DNA of 64,000 nt from Alphaproteobacteria bacterium (GCA_017308475.1 JAFKEU010000010.1:1-64000), one strand, 5' to 3'; shown: positions 26,042 to 35,417, counted from the stretch's first letter. Notes: generated by a model from the letters alone, not told the origin. Made by a program: numbers and translations.

Positions 26042-27013
26042 ATGAAAATTCTGGTGACCGGCGCGGCCGGCATGATCGGCCGCAAGCTGGTGGAGCGCCT
26101 GTCGCGCGACGGGACGCTGGGCGGCAAGCCGATCGAAAGCATGACCCTGGTGGATGTGGTGGACAGCCCGGTACCGGAAGGCGCGCCGCCTTCCAGGCCC
26201 ATCGTCTGCGACTTCGCCGACAAGGGCGTGGCGGAGACGCTGATCGCCGAGCGGCCGGACGTGATCTTTCACCTGGCGGCCATCGTCTCCGGCGATGCGG
26301 AGGCCAATTTCGAGAAGGGCTATCGCGTCAATTTCAACGGCAGCTGGTCGCTGCTGGAAGCGGTGCGGCTCGAGGGCCAGAAGGAGCCGTACAAGCCGCG
26401 TTTCGTCTTCGCCTCGACCCTGGCGGTGTTCGGCCCGCCCTTCCCCGAGTCGATCCCCGACGATTTCGCACCAACGCCGTCGACCAGCTATGGCACGCAG
26501 AAGGCGATGATCGAGCTGATGCTGGCCGACTACAGCCGCAAGGGCTTCGTCGATGGCGTGGGCGTGCGGCTGCCCACCATCTGCATCCGGCCGGGCAAGC
26601 CCAACAAGGCGGCGTCAAGCTTCTTCTCCGGCATCCTGCGCGAACCGCTGAACGGGATGGAGGCGAACCTGCCGGTGGGCGATGACGTGCGCCACTGGTT
26701 CGCGTCTCCCCGCGCCGCCGTGGGCTTCTTCATCACCGCCGCGACCATCGACACCGCGCCCTTGGGCGTTCGCCGGTCCATGACCATGCCGGGCGTCTCC
26801 GCCACCGTGGGCGAGGAGATCGAAGCGCTGCGCAAGGCCGCCGGCGATGCGGCGGTGGCGCGCATCAAGCGGGTCGACGATCCCTTTGTCGCGCAGATCG
26901 TGAAGGGCTGGGCCGGGCGCTATGACGCGAAGGCGGCGCGCGACCTGGGGTTCACCGCCGAAAGGAATTTCGGCGAGATCATCAAGGTCTACCAGGAAGA
27001 CGAGATGGCATGA
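26042..27013 (+). CDS. denD: NAD-dependent epimerase/dehydratase, D-erythronate dehydrogenase-like
   Basis: A 323-residue extended SDR. It has the Rossmann motif TGAAGMIGRKL, FHLAAIVSG, catalytic Ser in FASTLAVFG and the YGTQK active-site pair. The overall text (RLPTICIRPGKPNKAASSFFSGI, HWFASPRAAVGF) matches DenD-type proteins, which oxidise D-erythronate at C2 in four-carbon acid sugar catabolism. In that pathway the next steps use a kinase and a decarboxylase that are not present here, so the exact substrate is uncertain. The HAD gene overlaps its stop (ATGA). Confidence 0.82.
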   Translation: MKILVTGAAGMIGRKLVERLSRDGTLGGKPIESMTLVDVVDSPVPEGAPPSRPIVCDFADKGVAETLIAERPDVIFHLAAIVSGDAEANFEKGYRVNFNGSWSLLEAVRLEGQKEPYKPRFVFASTLAVFGPPFPESIPDDFAPTPSTSYGTQKAMIELMLADYSRKGFVDGVGVRLPTICIRPGKPNKAASSFFSGILREPLNGMEANLPVGDDVRHWFASPRAAVGFFITAATIDTAPLGVRRSMTMPGVSATVGEEIEALRKAAGDAAVARIKRVDDPFVAQIVKGWAGRYDAKAARDLGFTAERNFGEIIKVYQEDEMA

Positions 27014-27777
27014 CGGTTTCGCGGCGGCGCCTTCTTCCGGTACTGGCCGGAGCCGGGCTGGCGGGCGGCGGCATGGCGCGCGCCGCCGGCGCACCGCCCG
27101 CAGGGCTGGCGCTGATCGTGCTGGACGTGGGCGGCACGATCATCGCCGATCGCGGCGAGGTGCCAAAAGCAATGCTTGGGGCGCTGGGCCGCCACGGCAT
27201 CGCGGTGACGCCGCAGGAGCTGGCATCCTGGCGGGGCGCTTCCAAGCGCATGATGATCGAGCATTTCGTCCGGCGCGCCCGAAAAAGCGAAAGCCTGGTC
27301 GAGCCCATCCACGCCGATTTCAACGCATCGGCGATGCGCGCCTATGAAAAGGTGGCGCCCATCGCGGGCGCGCAAGAGGCGATGCGGGCGATGCAGGCGA
27401 TGGGCCTGAAGCTGGCCACCACCACCGGCTTCGACAGGCCCCTCAACGACGCCATCATGCGCCGGTTGGGCTGGGAGCATTTCTTCGTTGCCAGCGTGAC
27501 CAGCGATGAGGTCCGCGAGGGCCGGCCCGCGCCCTATCTTCTTTTCCGCGCCATGGAGCGCGCCGGCATCGGCGATGTGCGCCAGGTGGCGGCGGTGGGC
27601 GATACGCCGCTGGACCTTCAGGCGGCTCACAATGCCGGAATCCCGGCATGGGGCGTCTTTTCCGGCGCCGCGACAGAAGAACGCTTGCGGAAAGAACCCG
27701 CCGTGGCCGTCCTGTCCAGTGTGGCTGCCCTGCCGCCCCTGTTGAGAAAAGGCGCGCCCGCGCCCATTTGCCGTTGA
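27010..27777 (+). CDS. Exported phosphonatase-like HAD hydrolase
   Basis: A 255-residue HAD-fold protein starting in the stop codon of the DenD-like gene. Residues 1-26 look like a Tat signal (SRRRLLPVLAGAGLAGGG), rare for a HAD protein that would otherwise be cytoplasmic. Motif I reads LDVGGT: the nucleophile D39 is present, but the second Asp of the common DxDGT is Gly41, as in phosphonatase-type members where it is Ala. Motif II is TTTGFD, the C-terminal acidic motif is AAVGDTPLDLQAA. The text resembles the PhnX-like phosphonatase group. Substrate unknown. Confidence 0.82.
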   Translation: MTVSRRRLLPVLAGAGLAGGGMARAAGAPPAGLALIVLDVGGTIIADRGEVPKAMLGALGRHGIAVTPQELASWRGASKRMMIEHFVRRARKSESLVEPIHADFNASAMRAYEKVAPIAGAQEAMRAMQAMGLKLATTTGFDRPLNDAIMRRLGWEHFFVASVTSDEVREGRPAPYLLFRAMERAGIGDVRQVAAVGDTPLDLQAAHNAGIPAWGVFSGAATEERLRKEPAVAVLSSVAALPPLLRKGAPAPICR

Positions 27778-27788
27778 GGAACCCCGTC

Positions 27789-29648
27789 ATGAAGAAGCTG
27801 CTTGCCGCCCTGACCCTGTCGGCCCTGCCCATTGCCGCCTTCGCCGCCGCGCCGACCACGCCCGCCGCAACGGACTGGCCTGCCTATGGCAAGGATGCTG
27901 GCGGAGCGCGCTTTTCGCCGCTGGCCGAGATCACGCCCACCAATGTGAGCAGGCTCGCCGTCGCCTGGACCTATCATATGAATCCGAAGCCGGACGACAA
28001 GAACGCGCCCAAGCCGTTTTCCACCACCACACCGATCATGGTGGACGGTCTTCTCTATCTGGGCACGCCCTATGGCCGGGTGGCGGCGCTGGACGCCACC
28101 ACGGGCAAGCAGATCTGGACTTATGAACTGCCGGGCGGCGACCGGCCCCCCTATCGCGGCCTGGCTTACTGGCCCGGCGACAACGCCCATGGCCCGCGCA
28201 TCATCTTCGGCAGCGAAAAAGGCAAGCTGATCGCGCTGGACGCAAAGACCGGCGCACCGGCGCAGGGCTTCGGCACGGACGGCATCGTGGAAACCCGCAC
28301 GCCCGATATCCTGAACGGCATACCCACGGCCTATTACGGCTATTCCTCGCCGCCCGACATCTACAAGAACATCGCCATCATCGGCAGCCGGGTTCAGGAA
28401 GCGCCGTCGAAAGGTGCGTCGGGCGATGTGCGCGCGTGGGACGTGGTGACGGGAAAGCTGGTGTGGCGCTTCCGCACCATTCCGCAGCCGGGCGAAAAAT
28501 TCCATGACACCTGGGAGGACGACGGCTGGAAGCAGCGTTCGGGCGTGAACATCTGGAACCAGCTCACCATTGATGCGGCGCGCGGCATCGCCTATCTGCC
28601 CATCGGCGCGCCGACCTTCGACCGCTATGGCGGCGACCACAAGGGTGCCAACCTGTTCAGCGACTCGCTGGTGGCGGTCGACGCCAACACCGGCAAATAT
28701 CTGTGGCACTTCCAGGCCGTGCATCACGACATCTGGGACTATGACCTGGACACGCCGCCGATCCTGATCACCGTGCACCGCGGCGGAAAGGATATTCCCG
28801 CCATCGCGGTGATGAACAAGGATGCCTTCCTTTACATCCTGAACCGCATGACCGGCGAGCCGCTGTACCAGGTGACCGAAACTGCGGTGCCGCCCTCACC
28901 CGTGGCGGGCGAAGCGGCCTGGCCCACCCAGCCCATTCCCGCCAAGCCCGTGCAGCTGGCGCGCGGCAGCTTTTCCATGGACGAGCTGGCCGACATCACC
29001 CCCGAGCACACCGCCGCCTGCAAGGCGCTGATCGCCAAGACCCATGCCACCGGATCGAAACTGTTCGAGCCGATCCCTCAGGACCATTCCATCATCCGTT
29101 TCCCCGGCGGCGAAGGCGGGCCGGAATGGGCGGGCGGCGCCTTCGATCCGAAGCTGGGCTACTTCATCGTCAACACCAACAATCTGGGCTACATCGAGCA
29201 GCTGACCGAGCGGAACGGCGAATGGGACAAGACCACCGAGGTCTTCATGGACAAGAACAACAATCCCTGCCAGCAGCCGCCCTGGGGGATGCTGACCGCC
29301 GTGAACGTCTCGACCGGCGACATCGCCTGGCAGGTGCCGCTGGGCATCACCGACAGCTTCCCCGAAGGCAAGCAGAACACCGGCCGTCCCAGCAATGGCG
29401 GGCCGATCGTCACCGCCGGCGGGCTGACCCTCATCGGCGGCACCAACGACCAGCGCTTCCGCGCCTTCGACAGCCGGACCGGCAAGGAGCTTTGGACTTA
29501 CAAGCTGGACTATAGCGCCCATGCCACGCCCATCACCTATCAGGGCAAGGACGGGCGGCAGTATGTGGCGGTGGTGGCGACCGGCGGGTCGTATCTGAGG
29601 AGCCCGATGGGCGGCGACAGCCTGGTGGTGTTCGCGCTTCCGCATTGA
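27789..29648 (+). CDS. PQQ-dependent dehydrogenase (quinoprotein)
   Basis: A 619-residue exported quinoprotein from the ATG at 27789, nine bases after GAGGAA, with a signal peptide (MKKLLAALTLSALPIAAFAA). It shows the eight-bladed propeller tryptophan-docking repeats (TTGKQIWTYELPG, GKLVWRFRTI, GKYLWHFQAVHHDIWDYDLD, GKELWTYKLD) of membrane-type glucose/alcohol dehydrogenases. No CxxCH is present, so there is no fused cytochrome domain and electrons must leave to another carrier. It is 11 bases after the HAD gene, probably in the same operon. It probably oxidises a sugar or alcohol in the periplasm. Confidence 0.92.
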   Translation: MKKLLAALTLSALPIAAFAAAPTTPAATDWPAYGKDAGGARFSPLAEITPTNVSRLAVAWTYHMNPKPDDKNAPKPFSTTTPIMVDGLLYLGTPYGRVAALDATTGKQIWTYELPGGDRPPYRGLAYWPGDNAHGPRIIFGSEKGKLIALDAKTGAPAQGFGTDGIVETRTPDILNGIPTAYYGYSSPPDIYKNIAIIGSRVQEAPSKGASGDVRAWDVVTGKLVWRFRTIPQPGEKFHDTWEDDGWKQRSGVNIWNQLTIDAARGIAYLPIGAPTFDRYGGDHKGANLFSDSLVAVDANTGKYLWHFQAVHHDIWDYDLDTPPILITVHRGGKDIPAIAVMNKDAFLYILNRMTGEPLYQVTETAVPPSPVAGEAAWPTQPIPAKPVQLARGSFSMDELADITPEHTAACKALIAKTHATGSKLFEPIPQDHSIIRFPGGEGGPEWAGGAFDPKLGYFIVNTNNLGYIEQLTERNGEWDKTTEVFMDKNNNPCQQPPWGMLTAVNVSTGDIAWQVPLGITDSFPEGKQNTGRPSNGGPIVTAGGLTLIGGTNDQRFRAFDSRTGKELWTYKLDYSAHATPITYQGKDGRQYVAVVATGGSYLRSPMGGDSLVVFALPH

Positions 29649-29658
29649 TCCGCACCTG

Positions 29659-29760
29659 ATTGTCATGGCCCCCGACTGCGGGCCACCCAGGTGACACAGC
29701 GAGAAATCTGGCGAGGTGGCTCACCAACTGGATGGCCCACGTAAAGTGGGCCATGACAAT
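29659..29760. repeat. Intergenic palindromic element, copy A
   Basis: A 13-bp perfect inverted repeat (29659-29671 with 29748-29760) encloses 76 bases. The right half, CTGGATGGCCCACGTAAAG followed by TGGGCCATGACAA, contains a GGCCCAC/GTGGGCC hairpin and is closely related to 30032-30064. It lies just after the PQQ dehydrogenase. Confidence 0.75.
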
Positions 29761-29775
29761 TTGGGATTGGGCGGC

Positions 29776-29937
29776 TCAGCCGCCGAAAGCGGCGCCGATG
29801 GCCCAGATGACGCCATAGACAATGGCGAACAGGATGGCGACGAACACCGTCACATTGAGCACCGAGACCCAGAACGGAAACGCCCCGCCGCCATTGGCCA
29901 GCTTGGTTTCTTCCCTGCCCTGAACGTCCGCGCTCAT
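29776..29937 (-). CDS. 53-residue single-span membrane protein
   Basis: A small frame starting at the ATG at 29937 with GGAGA eight bases upstream: an acidic/polar N-terminus (SADVQGREETKLANGGG) and one hydrophobic span, FPFWVSVLNVTVFVAILFAI then V-Y-G-V-I-W-A-I-G. The layout resembles small single-helix subunits of membrane complexes, for example of cytochrome oxidases, but I recognise no family. It is isolated and framed by two copies of one palindromic repeat. Translation initiation signals make it credible as a real gene. Confidence 0.6.
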   Translation of the reverse strand: MSADVQGREETKLANGGGAFPFWVSVLNVTVFVAILFAIVYGVIWAIGAAFGG

Positions 29938-30000
29938 GATCGTCTCCGTTAACGCCGGGTCTTTTAGCCGGAAGGGGCGGTTTGTCAATGGTTTGGGCCG

Positions 30001-30064
30001 ATCCAGGGCCGCAGGCACCAGTGCTTGCAGCCCCTGGATAGCCCGGGCAAGCCGGGCCATGACA
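30001..30064. repeat. Intergenic palindromic element, copy B
   Basis: ATCCAGGG (30001-30008) faces CCCTGGAT (30032-30039); the adjoining GCCCGG/CCGGGC hairpin (30041-30046 with 30052-30057) ends in CATGACAA, the same layout as copy A at 29727-29760 and in the same orientation. Confidence 0.72.
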
Positions 30065-30069
30065 AGGAC

Positions 30070-30864
30070 CTAAACGGCGATCGGCGCCTTGATCGAGGGG
30101 TGGGCCTGGTAATTCTCCAGGGTGAAATCCTCGTAGTGGAAGGCGAAAATGTCGCCGATGGCGGGGTTCAGGCGCATGGTGGGCAGGGCGAAGGGCACGC
30201 GGGAAAGCTGCTCCTCCGCCTGCTCCAGATGATTCAAATAGAGGTGCGCATCGCCGAAGGAATGCACGAAGTCGCCGGGCATCAGCCCCGTCACCTGGGC
30301 CACCATCATCGTGAGGAGCGCATAGGAGGCGATGTTGAAGGGCACGCCCAGGAAAACGTCGGCGCTGCGCTGGTAGAGCTGGCAGGAGAGGCGCCCATCC
30401 GCGACATAGAACTGGAACAGGCAGTGGCAGGGCGGCAACGCCATCTTGGGAATGTCCGCCGGATTCCAGGCGGTGACGATCAGGCGGCGTGAATCGGGGT
30501 TCTTCCGGATGTCGGCAATCAGGCCCGAGATCTGGTCGATGGTGCCGTCGCGCTCGCGCGGCCAGGAGCGCCACTGATAGCCATAGACCGGCCCCAGCTC
30601 GCCGGCCTTGTCGGCCCATTCGTCCCAGATGGTGACGCCGTGCTCCTGCAGCCAGCGCACATTGGTCTCGCCACGCAGGAACCAGAGCAGTTCGTAGATG
30701 ATGGATTTCAGGTGCAGCTTCTTGGTGGTGACCAGGGGAAAGCCTTGCGCCAGGTCGAAACGCATCTGGTGGCCGAAGATGGAGCGGGTGCCGGTGCCGG
30801 TGCGGTCGCGCTTTTCCACGCCATGGTCGCGGACCTTCTGCAGGAGATCGAGATATTGCTGCAT
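30070..30864 (-). CDS. thyA: Thymidylate synthase
   Basis: A 264-residue enzyme, the same length as the E. coli protein, that methylates dUMP to dTMP with methylene-tetrahydrofolate. Residue C146 in [12 protein letters not shown] is the catalytic cysteine; [23 protein letters not shown] and the C-terminal [19 protein letters not shown] are all intact. The ATG at 30864 is the only sensible start. No dihydrofolate reductase gene follows in the window, although in many bacteria it is adjacent. A repeat copy sits immediately after the stop. Confidence 0.97.
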   Translation of the reverse strand: MQQYLDLLQKVRDHGVEKRDRTGTGTRSIFGHQMRFDLAQGFPLVTTKKLHLKSIIYELLWFLRGETNVRWLQEHGVTIWDEWADKAGELGPVYGYQWRSWPRERDGTIDQISGLIADIRKNPDSRRLIVTAWNPADIPKMALPPCHCLFQFYVADGRLSCQLYQRSADVFLGVPFNIASYALLTMMVAQVTGLMPGDFVHSFGDAHLYLNHLEQAEEQLSRVPFALPTMRLNPAIGDIFAFHYEDFTLENYQAHPSIKAPIAV

Positions 30865-30903
30865 GGGGCCGATCCTAATGGATTCGATTTGCCGCTTCGA
30901 CCC

Positions 30904-31368
30904 TCAGAACGGCAGGGCCTTTCTGTCCGGTTCTACCCACTCCCGCCGCGCCGCGACGCTCATCAGCCGGTCGCGCGACCAATATTCGAGCAGCCAGTTC
31001 GGGTTGCCCAGTTCGGTACCCAGCAGGGCAGCCACGATCCGGAAAAGTGGCACCTCTGGCGCATTGACGGCCAGGAAGGGCCGCGCCGCCCTGAGCGAAG
31101 CCTGGGTTATGGTTTCATGATAGCCGGTTGTGTCGCTGTTCACGCCGCCCTTGGCCTCGTTGAAGGCGCGGATCAGGCCGGGCATGGCGCCGGGAAGGTC
31201 GATGTCGGGGCGGTGGCGCATCAGCCACAGGGCGGCGGCGAAATGGGCGGCATGGGTCCAATCCTCCCGCGGCAGGGAGCGGTCCAGGAACCCACGGCCG
31301 ATACGGGCAATTTCCTCGTCGCTGGCGTACATGGCCCTGGTTCCCGCCGCTTTTCCGGCGCCCTTCAA
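30904..31368 (-). CDS. Conserved hypothetical protein
   Basis: A 154-residue cytoplasmic protein, mostly helical by composition, that I cannot place in a named family. Notable stretches are PREDWTHAAHFAAALWLM, VNSDTTGYHETITQ and NWLLEYWSRDRLMSVAARREW; clustered His, Thr and Trp could form a small-molecule pocket. The frame opens at TTG 31368 after GGGGAG; an ATG at 31332 without a clear ribosome-binding site would remove 12 residues. It lies just upstream of thyA on the same strand (39-base gap), so co-transcription is likely. Confidence 0.7.
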   Translation of the reverse strand: MKGAGKAAGTRAMYASDEEIARIGRGFLDRSLPREDWTHAAHFAAALWLMRHRPDIDLPGAMPGLIRAFNEAKGGVNSDTTGYHETITQASLRAARPFLAVNAPEVPLFRIVAALLGTELGNPNWLLEYWSRDRLMSVAARREWVEPDRKALPF

Positions 31369-31394
31369 TTCTTAACTCCCCTCGCCTATATCTA

Positions 31395-31704
31395 AGGGGT
31401 CCGGCTTGACCGGACTATGGCGATAAACGGCTGTGTAATAAGCGGACCGGACCCGGGGGCGGTACCCGGCGCCTCCACCACAAGCCCATCCGGCCTCTTC
31501 AAATGAGGCGGGATGGGTTTCTGTGGGGGCGAAACAGGATCGACGGACGTGTAAAGGCAGACCTTTTGCCCGGTATTGTATCCGCCGTCATCGGGCTACT
31601 CGTACAGGTGCCAACGATAACGAAATGGCCCTCGCTGCCTAATTAATTAGGTAAGCGCGGTTTCGGTGGGTGCACCGAGCAACAGAAGCACCCACCACTT
31701 CCAT
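31395..31704 (+). ncRNA. ssrA: tmRNA, circularly permuted (two-piece) gene
   Basis: The acceptor piece comes first: a T-arm CCGGG-GGCGGTA-CCCGG and the end GCGCCTCCACCA at 31469-31480. A removable hairpin follows (31482-31520). The coding piece starts at 31525 with GGGGGCGAAACAGGATCGAC, whose GGGGGCG pairs with CGCCTCC of the acceptor end. The tag frame at 31610-31642 reads ANDNEMALAA then stop. The order is the alphaproteobacterial permuted form. Outer ends are approximate. The 3' end contains a 9-bp stem, GGTGGGTGC/GCACCCACC (31665-31696), part of which recurs 125 bases downstream. Confidence 0.93.
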
Positions 31705-31829
31705 TCCGAGCAACGCGCCTAGGTTTTCTTGGCGAGCGGAGCGAGGTTAGAAAACCTGGCGCCGCTTCGAGCGGCAGCCCATAGCGACAGCGTATGGGCG
31801 CGAGGGCGGGAAGCACCCACCACTTTCAT
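31685..31829. repeat. ssrA 3'-end duplication around a hairpin-rich 109-bp insert
   Basis: The 16 bases GAAGCACCCACCACTT at 31685-31700 recur exactly at 31810-31825. Between them are three hairpins: AGGTTTTCT/AGAAAACCT (31721-31729 with 31749-31757), GCCGCT/AGCGGC (31761-31766 with 31770-31775) and GCCCATA/TATGGGC (31777-31783 with 31793-31799). The far copy reaches into the stop codon of the MFS gene at 31826-31828. Confidence 0.75.
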
Positions 31830-33169
31830 CCCCGTGCCCAACCGCCTTGCCGGTCGCGCCAGGCCAGCAGCGCCGCCAGGATGCACACCGACCCGCCGAT
31901 GCTGACCGCCCAGTGGCTGCCCAGATGCTCGGCCACGCCGCCCAGCATCAGCGAACCCCAGGGCATCATGCCCATCATGCCCATCGCATACAGCGCCACC
32001 ACGCGGCCGCGCATGTCCTCGCGCGAAAGAAGCTGGACGATGGAGTTGGTCGATCCGCCCAGGAGCATCAGGAAGAAGGCCGCAGGAAACAGCAGCCCCA
32101 GCGACAGCCAGAAAATCCCCGACCAGGAAAACAGGACCAGCATCAGGCCGAAGCCGAAGGCCGCCACAACGGGCGTCACGAACAGGTGCCGGTCGGGCAC
32201 GCGTGCCAGCGTATAGGCGCCCAGAAGCGCGCCCATGCCCACCGCGCTGTAGAGAAAGCCCAGCCCCTCGCTGCCCTGGTGCAGCACGTCACGGGCGAAG
32301 GCCGGCAGCAGCGACATGTAGGCCGCGCCGAAACAGGAGCAAGCGGCGATGAGCAGCAGCGAGGCGCGGATCGGCCGCTGGCCCCACGCATAGGCAAGTC
32401 CGGCGCGGATGGCCGCCAAGGCCTGGGCGTGGACGCGCGCCGGCAGCGGCGGGAAGCGCATCAGCGAAAGGCCTGTCAGCACCGCGGCATAGGACAGCGC
32501 GTCGATGCTGAAGCACCAGCCCACGCCAACCAGCGCGATCAGAAGACCGCCCACCGCCGGGCCGGTGACACGCGCCAGGTTGAACATCATGGAATTGAGC
32601 GAGATGGCGTGGCGCAGGTCGGCCTTGCCCACCATCTCCACTGTCATGGACTGGCGGATCGGCACGTCGAAGGCGTTGACCAGCCCCTGGAACAGCGCCA
32701 GCGCCACGATATGCCAGACCTGGATCAGGCCGGTCAGGGTCAAGACCGCCAGCGCCGCCGACTGCGCCATCGCCAGCGCCTGGGTGATCAGCAGCAGCCG
32801 CCGCCGCTCGAACCGGTCGGAGATCATGCCGCCGAACAGCGAGAAGAAGAACACCGGCACCTGGCCGGCGAAGGTGACCACGCCCAGCATCAGGGGCGAT
32901 GACGTCAGCTGATAGACCAGCCAGCCCTGGGCGACGTTGGTGATCCAGGTGCCCATCAGCGACACCAGCTGCCCGGCGAAGAACAGGCGGTAGTTGCGGT
33001 GGCGCAAAACGCTCAGGAAGGCGAAGGCGCCGCCATTGCGGATGCCGGGCGCCATTGGCGGGGGCGCCGGCGCGGGCGTGGGCTCCAGCGCCTGATCCAG
33101 GGACTGGTCGAGAGGCTGGCTAACATCGTCCGGGATCGCGGCGTCGACGGGACGTGAGGGCGTGGTCAT
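31826..33169 (-). CDS. MFS transporter, EntS/MFS_3-like
   Basis: A 447-residue inner-membrane protein with 11-12 hydrophobic helices after a Pro/Ala-rich cytoplasmic leader of about 45 residues. The first helices (LRHRNYRLFFAGQLVSLMG, GTWITNVAQGWLVYQLTSSP) and SLFGGMISDRFERRRLL mark the MFS_3 group, which includes the enterobactin exporter EntS; substrates are usually exported small molecules. Nothing nearby identifies the cargo. The stop codon lies within a duplicated piece of the ssrA 3' end, so its extreme C-terminus may have been altered by that event. Confidence 0.88.
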   Translation of the reverse strand: MTTPSRPVDAAIPDDVSQPLDQSLDQALEPTPAPAPPPMAPGIRNGGAFAFLSVLRHRNYRLFFAGQLVSLMGTWITNVAQGWLVYQLTSSPLMLGVVTFAGQVPVFFFSLFGGMISDRFERRRLLLITQALAMAQSAALAVLTLTGLIQVWHIVALALFQGLVNAFDVPIRQSMTVEMVGKADLRHAISLNSMMFNLARVTGPAVGGLLIALVGVGWCFSIDALSYAAVLTGLSLMRFPPLPARVHAQALAAIRAGLAYAWGQRPIRASLLLIAACSCFGAAYMSLLPAFARDVLHQGSEGLGFLYSAVGMGALLGAYTLARVPDRHLFVTPVVAAFGFGLMLVLFSWSGIFWLSLGLLFPAAFFLMLLGGSTNSIVQLLSREDMRGRVVALYAMGMMGMMPWGSLMLGGVAEHLGSHWAVSIGGSVCILAALLAWRDRQGGWARG

Positions 33170-33211
33170 GGGCAGCTTGGCTTACGCCCGCCGGCGCGGG
33201 CGCTCAACGGC

Positions 33212-35389
33212 CTATTGCGTGATGCGGATGGCCACATTGCCCCTGCGCTCGGCCATGGCGATCTCGGTATAGGTGCCCCGGCGCCCGAGGCGCAAATTAA
33301 CGCTGGCATCGCCCACGGTCAGGCCGTTGATCCTGACGTCTTCCATGAAGGCCGGCAGTTGGGGATTGTGGAAGACGATCTCCTCGCGGCCGTATTCCAC
33401 CTTCAACCCCAGCGAGGCCTTCAGAAGCGCGAAGGGCGCGACGCTGGCCCAGGCCTGGGGCGCGCAGGCCACCGGATAGAGCGTGGGGGCCGTGCCGGGA
33501 CGGCGGCGAAAGCCGCAGAACAGTTCGGGGATGCGCATCATCGCCATGTGGTTGGCGGCGTCGAACAGTCCTTCGAAGATGGCCGAGACGGCGCGCTTGT
33601 GGCCATATTGCGCCAGGCCCAGCGCGATCAGGGCATTGTCGTGCGGCCAAACCGAGCCGTTGTGATAGGACATGGGATTGAAGCGCGGCGCGTCCGAGGC
33701 CAGCGTGCGCACGCCCCAGCCGCAGAACATCTCGCGCGACATCAGGCCCTCCGCCAGCCGCTCGGCCCGCTTGGGGCTGGCGATGCCGCAGAACAACGCC
33801 TGGCCGGCATTGGAGCTCTTGACCCGGCAGGGCTGCTTTTCCCCGTCCAGCGCCAGGGCATACATGCCGAGTTCCTCGCACCAGAAATGCGCTTCGAATT
33901 TCCGGCGCAGCGTCTCGGCCGCGGCGGACAGGGCCTCGGCGCGCTCGTCCTGGCCCAGCATCCGCGCCAGCATGGCGGCGCCGCGCCGGGCGGCGAAGAC
34001 ATAGGCCTGCACCTCGCAAAGGGCGATGGGGCCGACGGCCAGGTCGCCATTGGCATGCATCACCGAGTCCGAGGAATCCTTCCAGCCCTGGTTGGTCAGG
34101 CCGTTCTCGCTCTCCCGGTAATATTCGACAAAGCCGTCGCCGTCGCGGTCGCCATAGGTGTCGATCCAGGCCAGCGCCGCCTCGATATGCGGCCACAGGG
34201 CGCGGATGGTCTTCTCGTCGCCGGTGCGCTCGAAATAGCGCGCCGCCAGCAGCACAAAGAGCGGCGTGGAATCGATGCTGCCGTAATAGCGGCCGAAGGG
34301 AACCTCGCCCAGGACCGCCATCTCGCAGGCGCGCGTCTCGTGCAGGATCTTGCCCGGCTGGGCATCGGCGCGCGGGTCGAGCCGGATCGCCTGGCTGGCT
34401 GCCAGATAGCACAAGACGCCACGCGCCAACTCTGGGTCCAGCCAGAGCATCTGCAGCGCCGTGATGATCCCGTCCCGTCCGAACGGCGTCGAAAACCAGG
34501 GCGTGCCGGCGTAGGGGTATGGCCCTTGGGGCGTATCGGTAACCAGCATGGCCAGGTCCGCGCCCGCCCGCTGCAGCATGCGGTTGGCGAACTCGTTGCC
34601 GGAGGTGACGCTGCCGCCCAGACTGGCGGCGCGGGCCGAGCTGCGGCGCGCGGCGCGATAGCTTTGCGCGAAGCTCCTGGGAAAGGCGAGGACCGCGCCG
34701 GCACACAGGATGCTGATGTCGAAGGCGGTCTTTTCGCCCGGCGCCAGGGTGAGGGCATAGACCGCCTGGTTGCGGGTCAGCTGACGCGGCGGGGGATCGA
34801 AACATAGTTCGGTGCGCCGCCCGACATGATCGAGCCCGACATAGCGGAACATGGTGCGGCCCTTGCCCAGCGCCGCCGCCGACATGGTGCCGCGCCGGGG
34901 GCGCTTCATCCCGCGGATTTCGAACAGGTCGGCAAAATCGGCGGCGAAGTTCAGGCTGATCCAGAAGCTGTGCGGGCGGGTATCGAAATTGTGCGCCACG
35001 ACGTGCTCGCGGCAGCTGCCGCCCCACAGAAACCGCGAGCGGCGCAGATGCAGCACCTCGCGCGGCAGCACGATCTTGCCGCCCTGGTAGATGTCGGGAT
35101 TGGACAGGTCCACGGAAAGAAGGACATTGTCGCTGCCCACGCCTGAAGACAGCAGCAGCGGCCGATGCCCGTTCAGCAGCAGCTGCAGCTGCGACAGATG
35201 GCGGGTGTCGCGGTAGAACAGGCCGCCCGGCGTCAGGCCGGGATCGATGACGTCGCCGAACGCGTCGAACAGCGCGAAAGTGTCGCCCTGTTTGAGGGTC
35301 CGCGGCCAGCGTTCCTGGATCGATTCCGTCGCCTGAATATAGAAACTGGAAATATCGTCCGGCGAATCAGGGAGGTTGCGTGCCTCCAT
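33212..35389 (-). CDS. Amylo-alpha-1,6-glucosidase (glycogen debranching type)
   Basis: A 725-residue cytoplasmic protein with the N-terminal glycogen-debranching domain (about 45-235, [39 protein letters not shown]) followed by an (alpha/alpha)6 barrel (about 290-690) carrying the family motifs [36 protein letters not shown] and [18 protein letters not shown]. These enzymes remove alpha-1,6 branches. Together with the GT4 gene that ends... upstream in transcription, it forms a small glycan-metabolism unit on the minus strand. The ATG at 35389 lies 28 bases after the GT4 stop. Confidence 0.92.
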   Translation of the reverse strand: MEARNLPDSPDDISSFYIQATESIQERWPRTLKQGDTFALFDAFGDVIDPGLTPGGLFYRDTRHLSQLQLLLNGHRPLLLSSGVGSDNVLLSVDLSNPDIYQGGKIVLPREVLHLRRSRFLWGGSCREHVVAHNFDTRPHSFWISLNFAADFADLFEIRGMKRPRRGTMSAAALGKGRTMFRYVGLDHVGRRTELCFDPPPRQLTRNQAVYALTLAPGEKTAFDISILCAGAVLAFPRSFAQSYRAARRSSARAASLGGSVTSGNEFANRMLQRAGADLAMLVTDTPQGPYPYAGTPWFSTPFGRDGIITALQMLWLDPELARGVLCYLAASQAIRLDPRADAQPGKILHETRACEMAVLGEVPFGRYYGSIDSTPLFVLLAARYFERTGDEKTIRALWPHIEAALAWIDTYGDRDGDGFVEYYRESENGLTNQGWKDSSDSVMHANGDLAVGPIALCEVQAYVFAARRGAAMLARMLGQDERAEALSAAAETLRRKFEAHFWCEELGMYALALDGEKQPCRVKSSNAGQALFCGIASPKRAERLAEGLMSREMFCGWGVRTLASDAPRFNPMSYHNGSVWPHDNALIALGLAQYGHKRAVSAIFEGLFDAANHMAMMRIPELFCGFRRRPGTAPTLYPVACAPQAWASVAPFALLKASLGLKVEYGREEIVFHNPQLPAFMEDVRINGLTVGDASVNLRLGRRGTYTEIAMAERRGNVAIRITQ

Positions 35390-35417
35390 AGTCCCCTCGC
35401 AGATGCTTGCATGGCTG

